From: Aedes albopictus
Taxonomy: Eukaryota > Arthropoda > Insecta > Diptera > Culicidae
Assembly (NCBI RefSeq): GCF_035046485.1
Contig: NC_085137.1
Location: 453,584,980 to 453,648,979 of the forward strand
Length of the DNA stretch: 64,000 nt
Direction of reading: 5' to 3'
Shown: positions 32,200 to 43,578 of the stretch, piece by piece
Layout of the letters: each line of letters opens with the position of its first letter
How positions within the stretch are numbered: position 1 is the stretch's first letter
Notes under the pieces: generated by a model
Told to the model about the DNA's origin: nothing
What the model saw: only the letters and a program-made list of their open reading frames with translations
Database searches by the model: none
Translations under genes and position numbers: made by a program

Positions 32200-33680
32200 T
32201 GTTTGTTTCTGCTGGAATTCCCGTAAAAAAAACAGCTAGATAAGCTTCTGAAAAGTGCCTTGAAGAAACTCTGGAGATATTTCAAAGGATAAAATCCTAG
32301 AACAATTCCTGTAAAATCTCTGGCGAGCTTCATGAAGAAATATTTGTATGAATGTCTGAATGAATCACTGAAAGATTTTTCGTAGAAACCACTGGAAGAG
32401 CTTATGAAAGAATCTTTGAAAGAAGTTCAGCAGTAGACATTTCTGAAGGAATCCCTAAGGAAATTTTTAAAGGGTTTCAACCGAATACCTATAAAACTTA
32501 ATCAATCCCTGGCAGAGTTTTATGAGGAACTCATGGAACTCTACATAAAAAAATGAAATAATTCCTGGATAAATTATCGAGAGAATATTTAAAGAAAAGT
32601 TCTGCAAAAATCCATGAAACAATTTTTAAAGCATAATTGAATCATCCTTTGACAAACATATAAAGGTATCTCATTATGAATTTCTGTAGAAATCTTCAGA
32701 GAAACTTCTTAAGAAATCCCTGGAAGAATTTCTAAAAAAAACTTTGGAAGAATTCATAAATAAATTGTGGAAGATTTTGAAGAATTGGGAAAAATTCTTA
32801 AGGAATCATGAACTTTTGATTTTCTGAAGGAATAGCTGAAACCATGTAGAAATCCGAAGATAATTTCTTGAAAGAATTCCCGTAGCGAATTTTGAAAGAA
32901 TTTCTTAACAAAATTCTGAGGCAACCCATGGAAGCTCGTCTAGAGGAGTTCTTTGGGGGATCCTCGAGAGGTAATTCTAAAGGAAACTCAGCAACAAATC
33001 CATGGCAGAGTTTCTAAGAAAATTTTAGAAGGGAATGCGTAGAAGATTTTCTGAAAAGAATTTTCAAAAGATTTTCTGTAGGAATCTACGGTGCAATTCC
33101 TGAAGGAATGCAGGAAAGGTTTTATCAAGGAACTGTTGAATTAATTTCTGTGGTAATCTCAAGATAACTTTGAAGAAATTTCTAAAGGAAACTTCAAGTG
33201 TTATTAGGGAATCCCTGGAAAAAACTCTCCCTGGGATTCTTCAAGTGCATACCTGGCAGTTTTTTTTTATTCTCTGGGAAATTTTCTAAAGGAATCGTAT
33301 TTGGAGTTTCTGGAGGATTTTTTTTTTTGCTGGCATCCATGGAGTAATGTCTGAAGATATTCATAATTTGTTTTCCAAATGCATCCTTTGATAAATTTCT
33401 GAAGGAATCTCTCAAAGTATTTGTAAATAAATCACTTAAAGATATCTGAAAAAAATCAAGGATGAATTTCTGAAGCAGTCCTTGCAAGATTTTCTCAAAT
33501 AACCTTTCGAGAAATTTCGGAAAAATAGTTGATAAAATATCTGAATTAATCACTGTAAGAAATTCAAGAAACCCCTAGAGAAAATATTCGTATGAATCTT
33601 TGATAGATTTTTTAAGAGCCTGTAGATTAACTTCCGGGGAATTTTGTGGGGTGATCCTTGGGCGCTAATACTGGTAGGGA
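32200..33680. repeat. Degenerate short-period satellite
   Basis: Diverged GAAGGAATTCC/AATTTCTGAAG-type units at low similarity, similar in style to 21680-23200 and 38260-39600. AT-richer than those blocks, so probably older. Open frames are by-products. Confidence 0.6.
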
Positions 33681-33714
33681 TTTTTTTGTCTCAAAAGCTG
33701 GTTACTCAGTGAAT

Positions 33715-34530
33715 AACTTGGAGTAACATCGATGACACCACTGCCCTTAACCTCCAAGAGATTAAGGAGGAGGTTGGCCGGTTAAAAAACAGCAAAGCTT
33801 CTGGAGCAGATCAAGCAAGCTTCTAGAATACGGAGAAGGAGCACTATTGAGATTTCTTTACTGGATCATTATAAAGATTTGGAAGAAGGAAGTATTACCG
33901 GAGGAATGGATGCAAGGTATCGTGTGTCCCATTTACAAAAAGGGTGACAAACCTTCTAGAGGGTTACGGCTAGGACGGTTTCAGAAATAACGTAAATCGT
34001 CGCAAAATATTTTTGAAATAACGCGGTTTTTTTTGGACGAACCGCGTAAAAAAAATCGCGTTAAAAACCTTCAGTGTATCTACAAAACACTGATTAGACC
34101 GGTAGTCCTCTATGGGCACGAAACATGAACTCTACGTGCAGAGGACTAACGCGCCCTTGGAGTTTTCGAACGGAAGGTTATGCGTACCCTTCTACGGCGG
34201 AGTGCAGATGGAAGACGGGACTTGGAGAAGGCGAATGAACCACGAGCTGCATCAGCTGCTGAGAGAACCAACCATCGTCCATACCGCGGAAATCGGGAGG
34301 CTACGGTGGGCGGGACACATCATCAGGATGTCGGATAGCAACCCGACTAAAATGGTTGTCGAGAGTCAACCTACCGGTACAAGAAGACGTGCTGCGCAGC
34401 GAGCTAGGTGGGTTGTTCAAGTGAAGGACCCTTCGCAGAGTGCGGCACTAGAGACGCACAGCCATGAACCGAGTAGAGTGGAGACGACTCCTGCGTACAG
34501 CAGAGGACACTTAGGCCTTTGTCTGATCGG
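33715..34530 (+). pseudogene. Decayed RTE-clade LINE fragment
   Basis: Two pieces of one non-LTR polyprotein. The first (about 33745-33960) reads LQEIKEEVGRLKNSKASGAD and LPEEWMQGIVCPIYKKGD, the start of the RT domain. The second (about 34078-34530) reads TLIRPVVLYGHE and GTWRRRMNHELHQLL...RLRWAGHIIRM, the C-terminal region. The same motifs occur in order in the RTE element at 57032-60266. The RT core between them is missing and replaced by about 120 bp including a hairpin, CGCGGTTTTTT...AACCGCG. Stops and at least one frameshift are present. Confidence 0.82.
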
Positions 34531-35455
34531 TAAGTAAGAAATGCTGGCTTCATATTTAATCCTAAAACTTGTGCATACAAAATTGGATATGTTAGTCATT
34601 ACATCAGTTTCATTCAATCAGCTACAAATATTTCTTCAAGCAAAACATCCATCGAAAAAAGAACAATTTCTGTCGATTCATCATCGATCCCATCGTCCAC
34701 TTTTTGTTGGCGATCCTGCAGGACGTAACGCTAATAAATCTTCGTTAGACAAGTGGTAATTTGCTAACTGCCCCCACTTCACCCTTTGGAGCGTGCTGCT
34801 AGTGCTAACCACGCCACGGCTGGCTGGGGGACCGTGGCGTGGAAAAAGTGAAAACGATAGAATGCTGTCAAGAGTGTTATCGTTTGGTTTAATCTTTGCA
34901 TTTTCCATCCAACCCTGGCAAATAATAGACTACTCTATCGATCAAAGAGGTACGGGGAAGAGCTTGGGGACGGAAGGTAAGGGTGATGGTACACAGAGCG
35001 TGTACTCCACCGAGTGTGATACGTAGTTAGAGCAACAAGAGTTTACGTGCTATATCTGTATGATCTGTTTCTCTTTGGTTTTAGGAATAATGTATGAACA
35101 TAGAGCAAAGTCTTCAAGCAGTTAGTCACACGTGTTTGTAGCGATTCAACACTTTACGCTAGTCGTATCTATGACTCGAACTAGATTAACATGATGATGG
35201 TTATCGAAGCAAATTGACTCTCCCACATAATTTCTCATGTCTCATATCTCTTTCGACACGTTCAGCATTCCTGGTATGAACTGAGTTTCACAATGGAATG
35301 GGGTTATTAAAATTTGAAATCAACATTCATTTATAATTTCATGTCGCTTCCCATTAAATCCAACAAGAAACAGTTTGTCCTTTCCTTTCCCAATGGAGTC
35401 AAACCTTAGCCCCAGGTCGCCACAAATTCCTATCGTATCGTACTTTCATGCTCTA
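34531..35455. other. Low-copy intergenic DNA
   Basis: Contains GC-moderate sequence near 34690-35030 with featureless open frames on both strands. No termini, RNA genes or domains recognised. Confidence 0.4.
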
Positions 35456-36731
35456 AGGACTGTTCAATTTATAAAACGGACAACTTTACAAGGCTATAAA
35501 AAGAAGACGCGTAGTTCAAATTTAACCACCGTTGCTTCGTTGTTCAGTACATCATCGTTGCATTATAGTATTGATTTTTTAATCGAATAAAAATAGTTTT
35601 ATTTCATAGAAAATCGGCCAAATGTTAAATGAGGTGGATTTTACAATTGCTGAAAATTTGAAATATATATAAAATTACTGTTTACATATAGTATATCGTT
35701 TTAAATATTAAAAAAGTAAGTGCCATGCTGCAGCAGCATGAGTAATAAACATTCTGGCAAAGTTTAAACTCGATTGGAAAATTAGTTTTTGAAATATTAA
35801 AGTCTCAAGAGAGATTCGATTTTTTGATTAAAATTCAATAGTAAAGCAAAAAGGGCATGAACATATTCAATAAACAATTTTTTTATACATCCAGTCGAAA
35901 GTAGGTATAATGCGGTTTCAAATGCAGAAAACTGGTTCTTAATAGCATTGCTGGTTTGGTTACTGTGTGCCATTACAGGCACAGTAATCAAAACAGTTTC
36001 GTCCTTTGAAGGTTCTTCCAAATAACAATGCAACCTAATGCAAATTTTACATAACAATGAAGTAGGAAATAAAAATTTTTACATTCGATTGTTATTAAAT
36101 AAAGTGTACAATAACATAGGATCAACTTTGTTGAAAATAAACAATAACAAGATTCGCTAGAGTCGAAAATCTGCATCAATGGAGCAAAAAGTATGCAATT
36201 TTTTACTATGACCATCTTTATGGATTAAATTTTTGATGAAGAATGCAATTAAAGTATTTTTTTTCTTCTGCATCATTCAGAAAGCAATATTCTTCTACTC
36301 TGGACAAAATTTTAGCCGAATCCGTTGTGCTATTGCATCACAGGACTTAAATAAATATTTTTTAATAATTTCTATGAAAACCAGGCAATTCACTATATCA
36401 AGCTGGAGGCAGCTTGGTTTATTGTTACTAACGAACTATTGAGCTTCACCTTTAGTAGAATAGTATAAGATTACAATACATTAAAAACTTCATGAAAATA
36501 TACATGTTTAGTATGTCAAAAGTTAAGTCGAATTTTGAGAAATGGGTTTTTATTGATGTTTTACGAAAACCGCTTCAGTTACACAATAAAGAGCATTTTG
36601 CTTAATGATATATTTTTCCTACATTTGAGAATAGCTATAGAAAGTTATGCAAAAAACTGAAAATGATTTTATTGAAAAATAAAAAAGATATCGCACAAGC
36701 AAGTTGTCCGTTTTATAAATTGAACAGTCCT
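35456..36731. mobile_element. TA-flanked 1.28-kb element with ~32-bp TIRs
   Basis: Inverted termini AGGACTGTTCAATTTATAAA and its complement at 36702-36731, flanked by TA at 35454-35455 and 36732-36733. TIRs, TA duplication and 1,276-bp length fit Tc1/mariner. However, I see no transposase: the interior is AT-rich with open frames of 86 codons or fewer and no DDE motif. Either fully decayed or a long non-autonomous derivative. Confidence 0.82.
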
Positions 36732-36733
36732 TA

Positions 36734-37770
36734 TGGCTGTAGGTATTATCCCGCTTGACCCACTCCTTCCAATCTCGAAACAATATCTCGGTTCAATTAC
36801 CATTTCTCTCTAATAATAATGACGATGATGATTATTGTCCCAACCGAAACCGAACCTTGCATGTATGTATTGGCTGGGTACCTATTCCCCAGCCGAGTGC
36901 TTATCGGTGTTGCTTTGTTCCTAGCAAGTTGACAAACAGACCAGTTGGTTGTCTAAAAGCAATGATGTTTCCTTGACTGTATCCCAGTCAGACGGAGTAT
37001 CTCTTTTCTATAGCTTAGAACACGTTAAGCCAGACTGGAAGAACTACAACTACAATAAGTTGTAAATAATTATGGCTAAATGTTGCCATATTACCTTAAT
37101 TCAATTTTGAGGAAAAGTTAAGTACTAAAAAGTTCATCATATTGTAAATTCACTCTATTTGAAAAATCATAGGAGAAACGTTCCAGAAAGAAGTCCGGAC
37201 TTGCAGGAACAATAAAAAATTATAGCAATACACAATACTAAAAGTATTATACTTTTTAAACATTACTTCGAACAGCCTTAAACTAACATTACCGGAAGGA
37301 CAAGGACTTATTGACTCTTTTAAAGCAGGTAGGTACTCCTTGTATTGCACATTTAAAACGTTAAGCTAGCGCTCCATTTATTGGATCGCTGTGCAATTTC
37401 GATTGCTCTGATCAATCAGCATTATTCTTCCTAGCATAACAATATTAGAAAGCTGATCCTACTATTATCCACAGACACATACAGGAAGGCTCCTGGGAGC
37501 ATTAGTGTTTTGTTTGTGAGCGACAATGTACTGCGTTTATGATTACCGCATCCGTAGAATAGGAAATACCGGTGAAATTGATGAGGACACGGCATGTGTA
37601 TACATTGTATACATAGGTACCACTACCTCAAGCAGTAAGCATAAACGACAATAACCAGTGCGTTAATGTGGCTTCTATTGACAACAGTGGCTTCTGTATA
37701 TCCTTGCTCTGTCTTGCAGGTCACCGATGCCAAACAAACAGCTTTGCTTCCACTGATGCGACCTTGGCGA
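36734..37770. other. Low-copy intergenic DNA
   Basis: No recognisable coding region. Short AT-rich and mixed sequence. Confidence 0.4.
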
Positions 37771-37773
37771 TTA

Positions 37774-40025
37774 GGGGTCGTCCATAAATGACGTAGCTTT
37801 TTGGGGGGGAGGGGGGTGTTTGTGATTTTGTGACGAAGTGTGACGATAGGGGGGTAGGGGTTTATGATATGCTACGTAGCTTTCTACTAGGCCTATTGAA
37901 AAAAATATTTCATAATTAATAAAAATTTTACTTGCATTAATTATCATTATCCAGTAACTAAAAAAAATATTGCATGATTTTTTTTTCCATTCACAGTAAT
38001 GTAAATAACAAATAATGGATAAACAAAAAATAAATGCCGGCTTCATTTCATAAGGCATGCAGCTATCAGACGCAACAACTGTATCTGAGAAAGTGGTTTT
38101 GAAATCCTGCGTAAAGAATAATGTATTGTGTTTGCAGTCAAAAATCAATTTCGCTTAAATGCTTCTCAAGACCAATAGTTTGCCGCTTGCTATTGGACAC
38201 TGCACGCCGCTAAGGTTGCAAAGGATTTTTTTCTAAGTTTTTGGCATTACGGCATTATTCCAGGAATTCCTTATATAGTTTCTACAGGACTTTCTCGAAG
38301 AATTCATTCAATAATTTCTTAAGGAGCTCTTCTAGCAACTTTGTAAGGAATTTCTCATTGTGTTCTTTATAGGTAACCCCAATAGAGGAAGGATAACATT
38401 TCCACAGGAATTCCTACTGGGAATTCCAGAAAAAAAACTTCTGAAAATATTCCAAAAGGATCTGGAGGAATTTCAGAAGGAATCCCTGAAGGAACTTCCA
38501 GAATAATTTTAGAAGGAACTCCTAAAACAATCTTGAAAGGAAATAGATAAATTTCAAAAGATATTCCGTGAGGAGTACCTGGAGCAAATCTAGATGAAGC
38601 TTTCAGAGAAATCTTGAATAAACTTCTGGAAGAATCTTAGAAGGAGATATTTGTTAATTGTCAAAAGGAACTCCTGGTTTAATTTCTGAAGAAAGCACAA
38701 AAGAAAAATTTGAAAGAATCCTGTAAAGAATTCCTGAAGGAATCCCGGAAATAACTTTTGGGGAATCACGGAATCTTAACTCCTGATGAAATCCTGGAGG
38801 AATTCTAGACGCAACTATGGGAGGAATCCTAAGATATCCTGGAGGAATCCTGGATGAAGTTTTAGGAGGGATGCCGGAAAACGTTACTGGAGGAGTCCCG
38901 AAAAAAAAACATCCTGGATAAATCCTAGAAGGAAGTCCTCGAGGAATCCCAGAAGAGTCCAGGAAAGAATTCCTGACGGTATCTAAAAAAGAACACCTGG
39001 AGGAATCCCAGAAGCAACTCCTGGGAGGGGTTTGAAAGAATGCCGGAGGGGCTACCTGCCGAGGTCTTGGAATGAATATCTGAGTGAATTCCTGAAGGAA
39101 ACCAAGAAGGAACTCCTGGAGGAATCCCGAAAGGAACTTCTTTAGGAAACACAGAAAAAAGATCTGATGGCATCTCAAAACAAATTAAGGTTAAAATCCC
39201 TGTAAAGATGTCCAAAGAAACTGCTGGTGGAAGAGAGGAGAAGAAAACCTTGAAAAAACTCCTGAAGGAAACCTTGGATAAACTTTTAGAAAAACCTTAG
39301 AAAAAAAACTCATGGTGAAATCTCAGAAGGAGGTTTTGAGGGAATCTAAAAAGGAACTCCGGAATGAACTATTGAAGGGATCTTTGAAGGAACCCCTGAA
39401 GGAATACAATAAGGAGGAATTCTCTAATGGAATCCCAAAGAAAATTCATGGAGAAATCCTAGAAGGAAGTGCTGGAGGAACTAAAAAGGGAGACATTCTC
39501 AAAAATGGAAATTTCAAAAGAAACTTCTCGAGGAATTCCAAAATGAACTGCTGTAAGAATTTTAGAAGAAACTTCTGCAGGGTCCTTCGAATGTCGTGGT
39601 GAATTTTATTCAAATAAAACCAATTTGATATTTATTGATTTATTAGTGAGCAAACTAATATCTCCGGAAGAGCTTCTATTGAGAGCATCAATTTCTGGTT
39701 CTTCGGCATCAAAACGATGGGCGGTTTATTGAGTCATTAGCTCTAGTGATAATCTCCACTGGTTGCACCTATAATGGTCTTGCTGTCAGCTATCTGAACC
39801 TGGTAGTCGGCAATGATTGTTTTTTTTTTCATAATATTCATAAAATTTCAATCAGAACTAAGTTCGAACTTTTTTTACATGAAAATTTTGTTGAGGGGGG
39901 GGGGTTGTTTAACATGCTACGTCATTTATAGAGGGGGGTATCTGAATTTGTGACGAAATGCTACGAGGAGGGAGGGGGGTATTAAAAATCGCTTAAAAAA
40001 AGCTACGTCATTTATGGACGCCCCC
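37774..40025. mobile_element. 2.25-kb TTA-flanked TIR element enclosing a satellite block
   Basis: Left end GGGGTCGTCCATAAATGACG and right end CGTCATTTATGGACGCCCCC are inverted with one mismatch. TTA is duplicated at 37771-37773 and 40026-40028, which fits PIF/Harbinger-type insertion (superfamily inferred). Subterminal G-runs lie inside each end (about 37801-37860 and 39890-39980) with a repeated GTGACGAA motif. No transposase or Myb-like ORF found. The middle (38260-39600) is degenerate satellite. Confidence 0.78.
38260..39600. repeat. Degenerate satellite inside the TIR element
   Basis: Diverged GGAGGAATCCCAGAAGGAACTCC-like units, related to the 15-bp block at 21680-23200. Apparent proteins here (up to 174 codons) are repeat artefacts. 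Confidence 0.7.
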
Positions 40026-40028
40026 TTA

Positions 40029-40729
40029 CAGTTTTTCTTCAATTTGTGTTTTTTGGCTTATTTATGTAAAACACAAGAAAATCGCATAGTTGTATAAAAC
40101 CACTGTAACGTTACTGTACAAGTGCAAGTGTGCCAATATCTAGTGGAAAGCGGAAACTTATGCACGTGGAAACAAATGGGATCACCAAGATAATCACAGA
40201 ATATATTGCTATTAAAAGCATTCTTTTGCCAATGGCTCATCATATGGAAGCAAAAAGATGTAGACTATTAATTACCAACCCCTATAGCACTAGAAATCGA
40301 TAAATTACACGAAATTTCACATTACAATTTCACTACTCTAACGAGTTAAAATTGATTCTCGTTTTGCATATGACGAAGGTAATTGTTCCAAAGTAGCATG
40401 TAGCCCAAATGTTCTTCATTACCGTTCAATTTTCACTTTTAAATTCCATTTATTGAACCAACCTTCAATTCACACCCGGGCATTTTTTTATTATCGTACA
40501 AATTGGGCCGAAGGATCTCAGATTTTCAGGACAATTTTTCCACAGGCTGGGCTCTTGAATATGTTGTGACAAACCTAAGTACAGATCCAATCGCAACACT
40601 CATTCTCCGACCAAAGCAGCACTCATACATCTGTCTGAGAGGGCTGAAAAGAACAGCAAGAAATCACAGCGCAGCAATGTGCTCGATACTGCGGCACTGA
40701 GACGTGAGATATTGCAATTCATAATTAAA
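40029..40729. other. Low-copy intergenic DNA
   Basis: No gene or repeat termini recognised. Confidence 0.4.
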
Positions 40730-40975
40730 CTAGCTGTTCCCGGCAAACTTTGTCTAGCCTACTGCGTTTTTTGACGTTTCAAGTGCCTATCCAAGCCCAA
40801 GTCCCCATTCAAACTCGATTTTCAAAAACTCTCCATTTTTTCATGTTTTTTGCCTCATAAACCTTCCTTGGGTAAAAACTAACAGAACATAACTCAGACA
40901 ACCCAAATCGAACCATCCGTTCGCAAGTTATGCGCGGTCCCACGTATGCCACTGCATTTTTATTATAAAAGAAGA
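40730..40975 (-). mobile_element. Small non-autonomous Helitron-like element
   Basis: Minus-strand element starting TCTTCTTTTATAATAAAAATG after an A and ending GCCGGGAACAGCTAG before a T. It is collinear with the copy at 4351-4609 along its length (for example GGGACCGCGCATAACTTGCG and CAAGGAAGGTTTATGAG), with scattered differences. 246 bp, non-coding. Confidence 0.8.
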
Positions 40976-41733
40976 TTTGTAAAGTTGGAAATCAATAAAT
41001 CAATAAACAGGTTACACTTGTATTTTGTGTGTTACAATATGAACATAAAAAAATGAGAAAAATTCAGGGTCGCCTATTTTCCCGGAAAACTAAGGTGGAA
41101 ATTCTTTGTTTTCCCCTGACACTACTTACTTTGAAAAATCATCAAGAACGAAACATCATAGAAACAAAGTTTTTTTTAGGAAATAAAAGCAAATTTTCTC
41201 AGAAATCCAAAAATAATATGAACTGGAAAAAGTTTTCCACAAAATTTTCCAGAGTTTAAATTCGTGAAGAAAAGCCGGAAAATAATGCCCGAACTCGTGG
41301 AAAATTTTCAAAAAACTATTTTAGAGAAGGTTATTCCATAAGCTTTAATCGCTGAATTTTTTGGAATGGGCTTTTATTTTCTTTTTTGAGTTATGATCAA
41401 TTTTGTGAAAAATAACCATGTACGCAATTATTATATGGTCAAAGCTCATAAAGACTGTATTCGATGAAATTAGGGCATAGAAAATAATATATAACTTTTA
41501 TTAGCATTCACAAAAATGGCAATTTTTTATCACAAATAGTACATATATTATGCTCAGCTAATACCATAAAACTTTTATCAAAATCGGTTGAGTATTGGTG
41601 GAGATATCGTTGAAACAAGCAACTTGCCTTTTGAGAATCTTGAGCACACAAACTTTTTGGAAAATATCTCTTTTTGCCGTTTTAACTCTGGAGCCAAAAA
41701 TACTGAACCGATTTCAAAGGAAATTATTCTGTA
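40976..41733. other. AT-rich intergenic DNA
   Basis: No coding region or termini recognised. Contains a TTATCAAAATCGGTTGAGTA phrase of a kind common in insect repeats. Confidence 0.35.
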
Positions 41734-41734
41734 A

Positions 41735-41946
41735 GGAATCGCGCCACTTGGGCGGTGGCTTCTATATTCGTCTGTTTTCCACTATAACTCAGTCAAATTT
41801 GAACCAATTGACAACTTTTGGAATGTGGTGAGATAGGTATAGTATCTACCCGTGAAGAACATTTCAAGTCAATTGGTTTAAAATTGACTGAGTTATAGTG
41901 GAAAACAGACGAATATAGAAGCCACCGCCCAAGTGGCGCGATACCC
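41735..41946. mobile_element. Short palindromic MITE
   Basis: Arms of about 75 bp are near-perfect inverted copies: ATCGCGCCACTTGGGCGGTG, GACTGAGTTATAGTGGAAAA and others, around a loop of about 60 bp near 41815-41870. A TA may be duplicated at the ends. Non-coding. Confidence 0.8.
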
Positions 41947-42334
41947 TATGTGAAGTATACATGTAGAAATATTGTGTGAAAACCCAATTAACCTAAAGTT
42001 CAGATAAAAGGGTACTTTATAAGCTAAGCAGCTTGTTGGAGGTTGCTCATTAGCCTTCTAAGCAGCTTCATTTTTAAGTAATTTTGGAACTTGAAAGTTC
42101 ACATAAGCACGCTGGATAGCCTTCTAAGCAGCTTCTGACAGAACTTTTACAAAATTCATGCAGAAACAAAAATGTGTTTTTCAGAATCAAAACCCCACCC
42201 TATTTGTTTTGTTAATGGGTTTGTGTGATTCTTGTCTGGAAATTGCTTCTGATAATTATATTTTCACACATGTCGCTGCCATATAGATTTGAACTGGATC
42301 CTCCTGCGTGATAGCCTGCTGACTAACCGCTGCG

Positions 42335-43074
42335 CTGCCGTGTGCAGCATAGTTGTCCCATGTTCCAAAACAGCAAACTGAGAAAAACGCGTTTTAAGTT
42401 TCAGCATTGTTTCCATCTCTACGGACAAGTGTAATAAAAACACAAAATGAATCCACCATCATAGCGTTAGAATTGGTATTTATCATTGAAGTTTGAACAA
42501 AAAGTTTCATAAACATACAATTTACTTTGATTATTTAAAGAAAAACTCTAGTGGGACTGTTATGCCGATAAATCTAGCAATTTTCGGGATTTTCTCGGCA
42601 TAAACTGTCCCATGTCATGTGAGATGTTCAGCATAAGCTGTCCCATGTTGTAATTTTCATCATAAGCTGTCCCATGTCGAGTTTTGCAGCATAAGCTGTC
42701 CCATGTTGAATTTTACAAATGATATCAGGATTTCCGGGAAATGTTCAGGATTCCCTCAGAGATGCTCGGACAGCTTTTTATGCGTATAAACTGAACATGA
42801 TATAGCTTTTGAGAAAAAATAAATGAACATGGGACAGCTTATGCTGCAAAAATGAACATGGGACTGCATATGCTGCAAAATGGAACATGGGACAACTTAT
42901 GATGACAAAACTGAACATGGGACAAATTGACTTGATGTTGTTTTCATGGAGTTTCTGAACAAAGTATACTAATCGAGAGTAGATTCTAAAAGTATATGCG
43001 AAAATAGACCTTTTGATGATAAAAAGTCAAAATCGCCAAAAAGTAACATGGGACAACTATGCTGCACACGGCAG
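42335..43074. mobile_element. Foldback with five-plus-five inverted AACATGGGACA repeats
   Basis: Termini CTGCCGTGTGCAGCATAG and its complement are flanked by TGCG at 42331-42334 and 43075-43078. Copies of TTGTCCCATGTT/GCTGTCCCATGTT line the left part (about 42352, 42605, 42638, 42667, 42697). Copies of AACATGGGACA line the right part (about 42825, 42854, 42883, 42914, 43045). Most carry an adjacent CTTATG-TGC motif. The copies in the left part are inverted relative to those in the right part. No open frame. Confidence 0.82.
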
Positions 43075-43202
43075 TGCGCTGCTGAAGACACTTGACAACA
43101 TGCTTGACAAGGTCAAACAAACTTCACTACTGTACAAATGGGCAAAACTAGCTGCCGACGGAAAATCGATTCAAGTCAGACTTTACCTGCTGTTCACTCC
43201 AT

Positions 43203-43275
43203 CACAAGTGTAGTACTGTGGTAGAGCGCAGGGTTCTCACGCAGCGGCTATCGGTTCGAATCCGATGGGCAGCAT
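43203..43275 (+). other. tRNA-like module
   Basis: TAGTACTGTGGTAGAGCGCA gives an A-box region and ATCGGTTCGAATCCGAT gives a T-arm and B box with a 5-bp stem. It is followed by a run of T, a possible pol III terminator. Acceptor and anticodon arms are not convincing, so this is not called as a tRNA gene. It lies in the right arm of the element at 41983-43578. Confidence 0.55.
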
Positions 43276-43578
43276 TTTTTTTTTGCTCAAGCCTAGTATT
43301 CATTGATTTGATAAATTCATATTTGTATTTTATTCATGTATGCTTAAACAGTTGTTTTTTGTAAAAGAAATAAATTTAATCTTCATTGAAACACAATGCT
43401 ACTGAACTGAACTTCTATGAGCCTTGTCAGAACTTGTGACCGCAGTTCCAGCAAGGCTCGTCGTTAGCCTCTTAAGCAGTTAGAAAATTCCATTTGGAAC
43501 GTTATCTGAACTTCGGGGAACTTGAAAGTGCATTTTGTCATGGGAAGCGGAACTTTTGGTTACTTGGGAATTTCATTC

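Larger units (their letters stand above)
41983..43578. mobile_element. TIR foldback with tRNA-like modules in both arms
   Basis: Imperfect termini CCCAATTAACCTAAAGTTC (left) and GAACTTTTGGTTACTTGGG (right). Subterminal CTAAGCAGCTT-type motifs occur on both sides. A tRNA-like module on the minus strand lies in the left arm (about 42272-42334, continuing at 43079-43095 after an insertion). A homologous one on the plus strand is in the right arm (43203-43275). Both have their A box towards the centre and share CACGCAG, a B box and a GGCAGC end. A 740-bp foldback has landed in the left module. No coding capacity. Confidence 0.65.
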
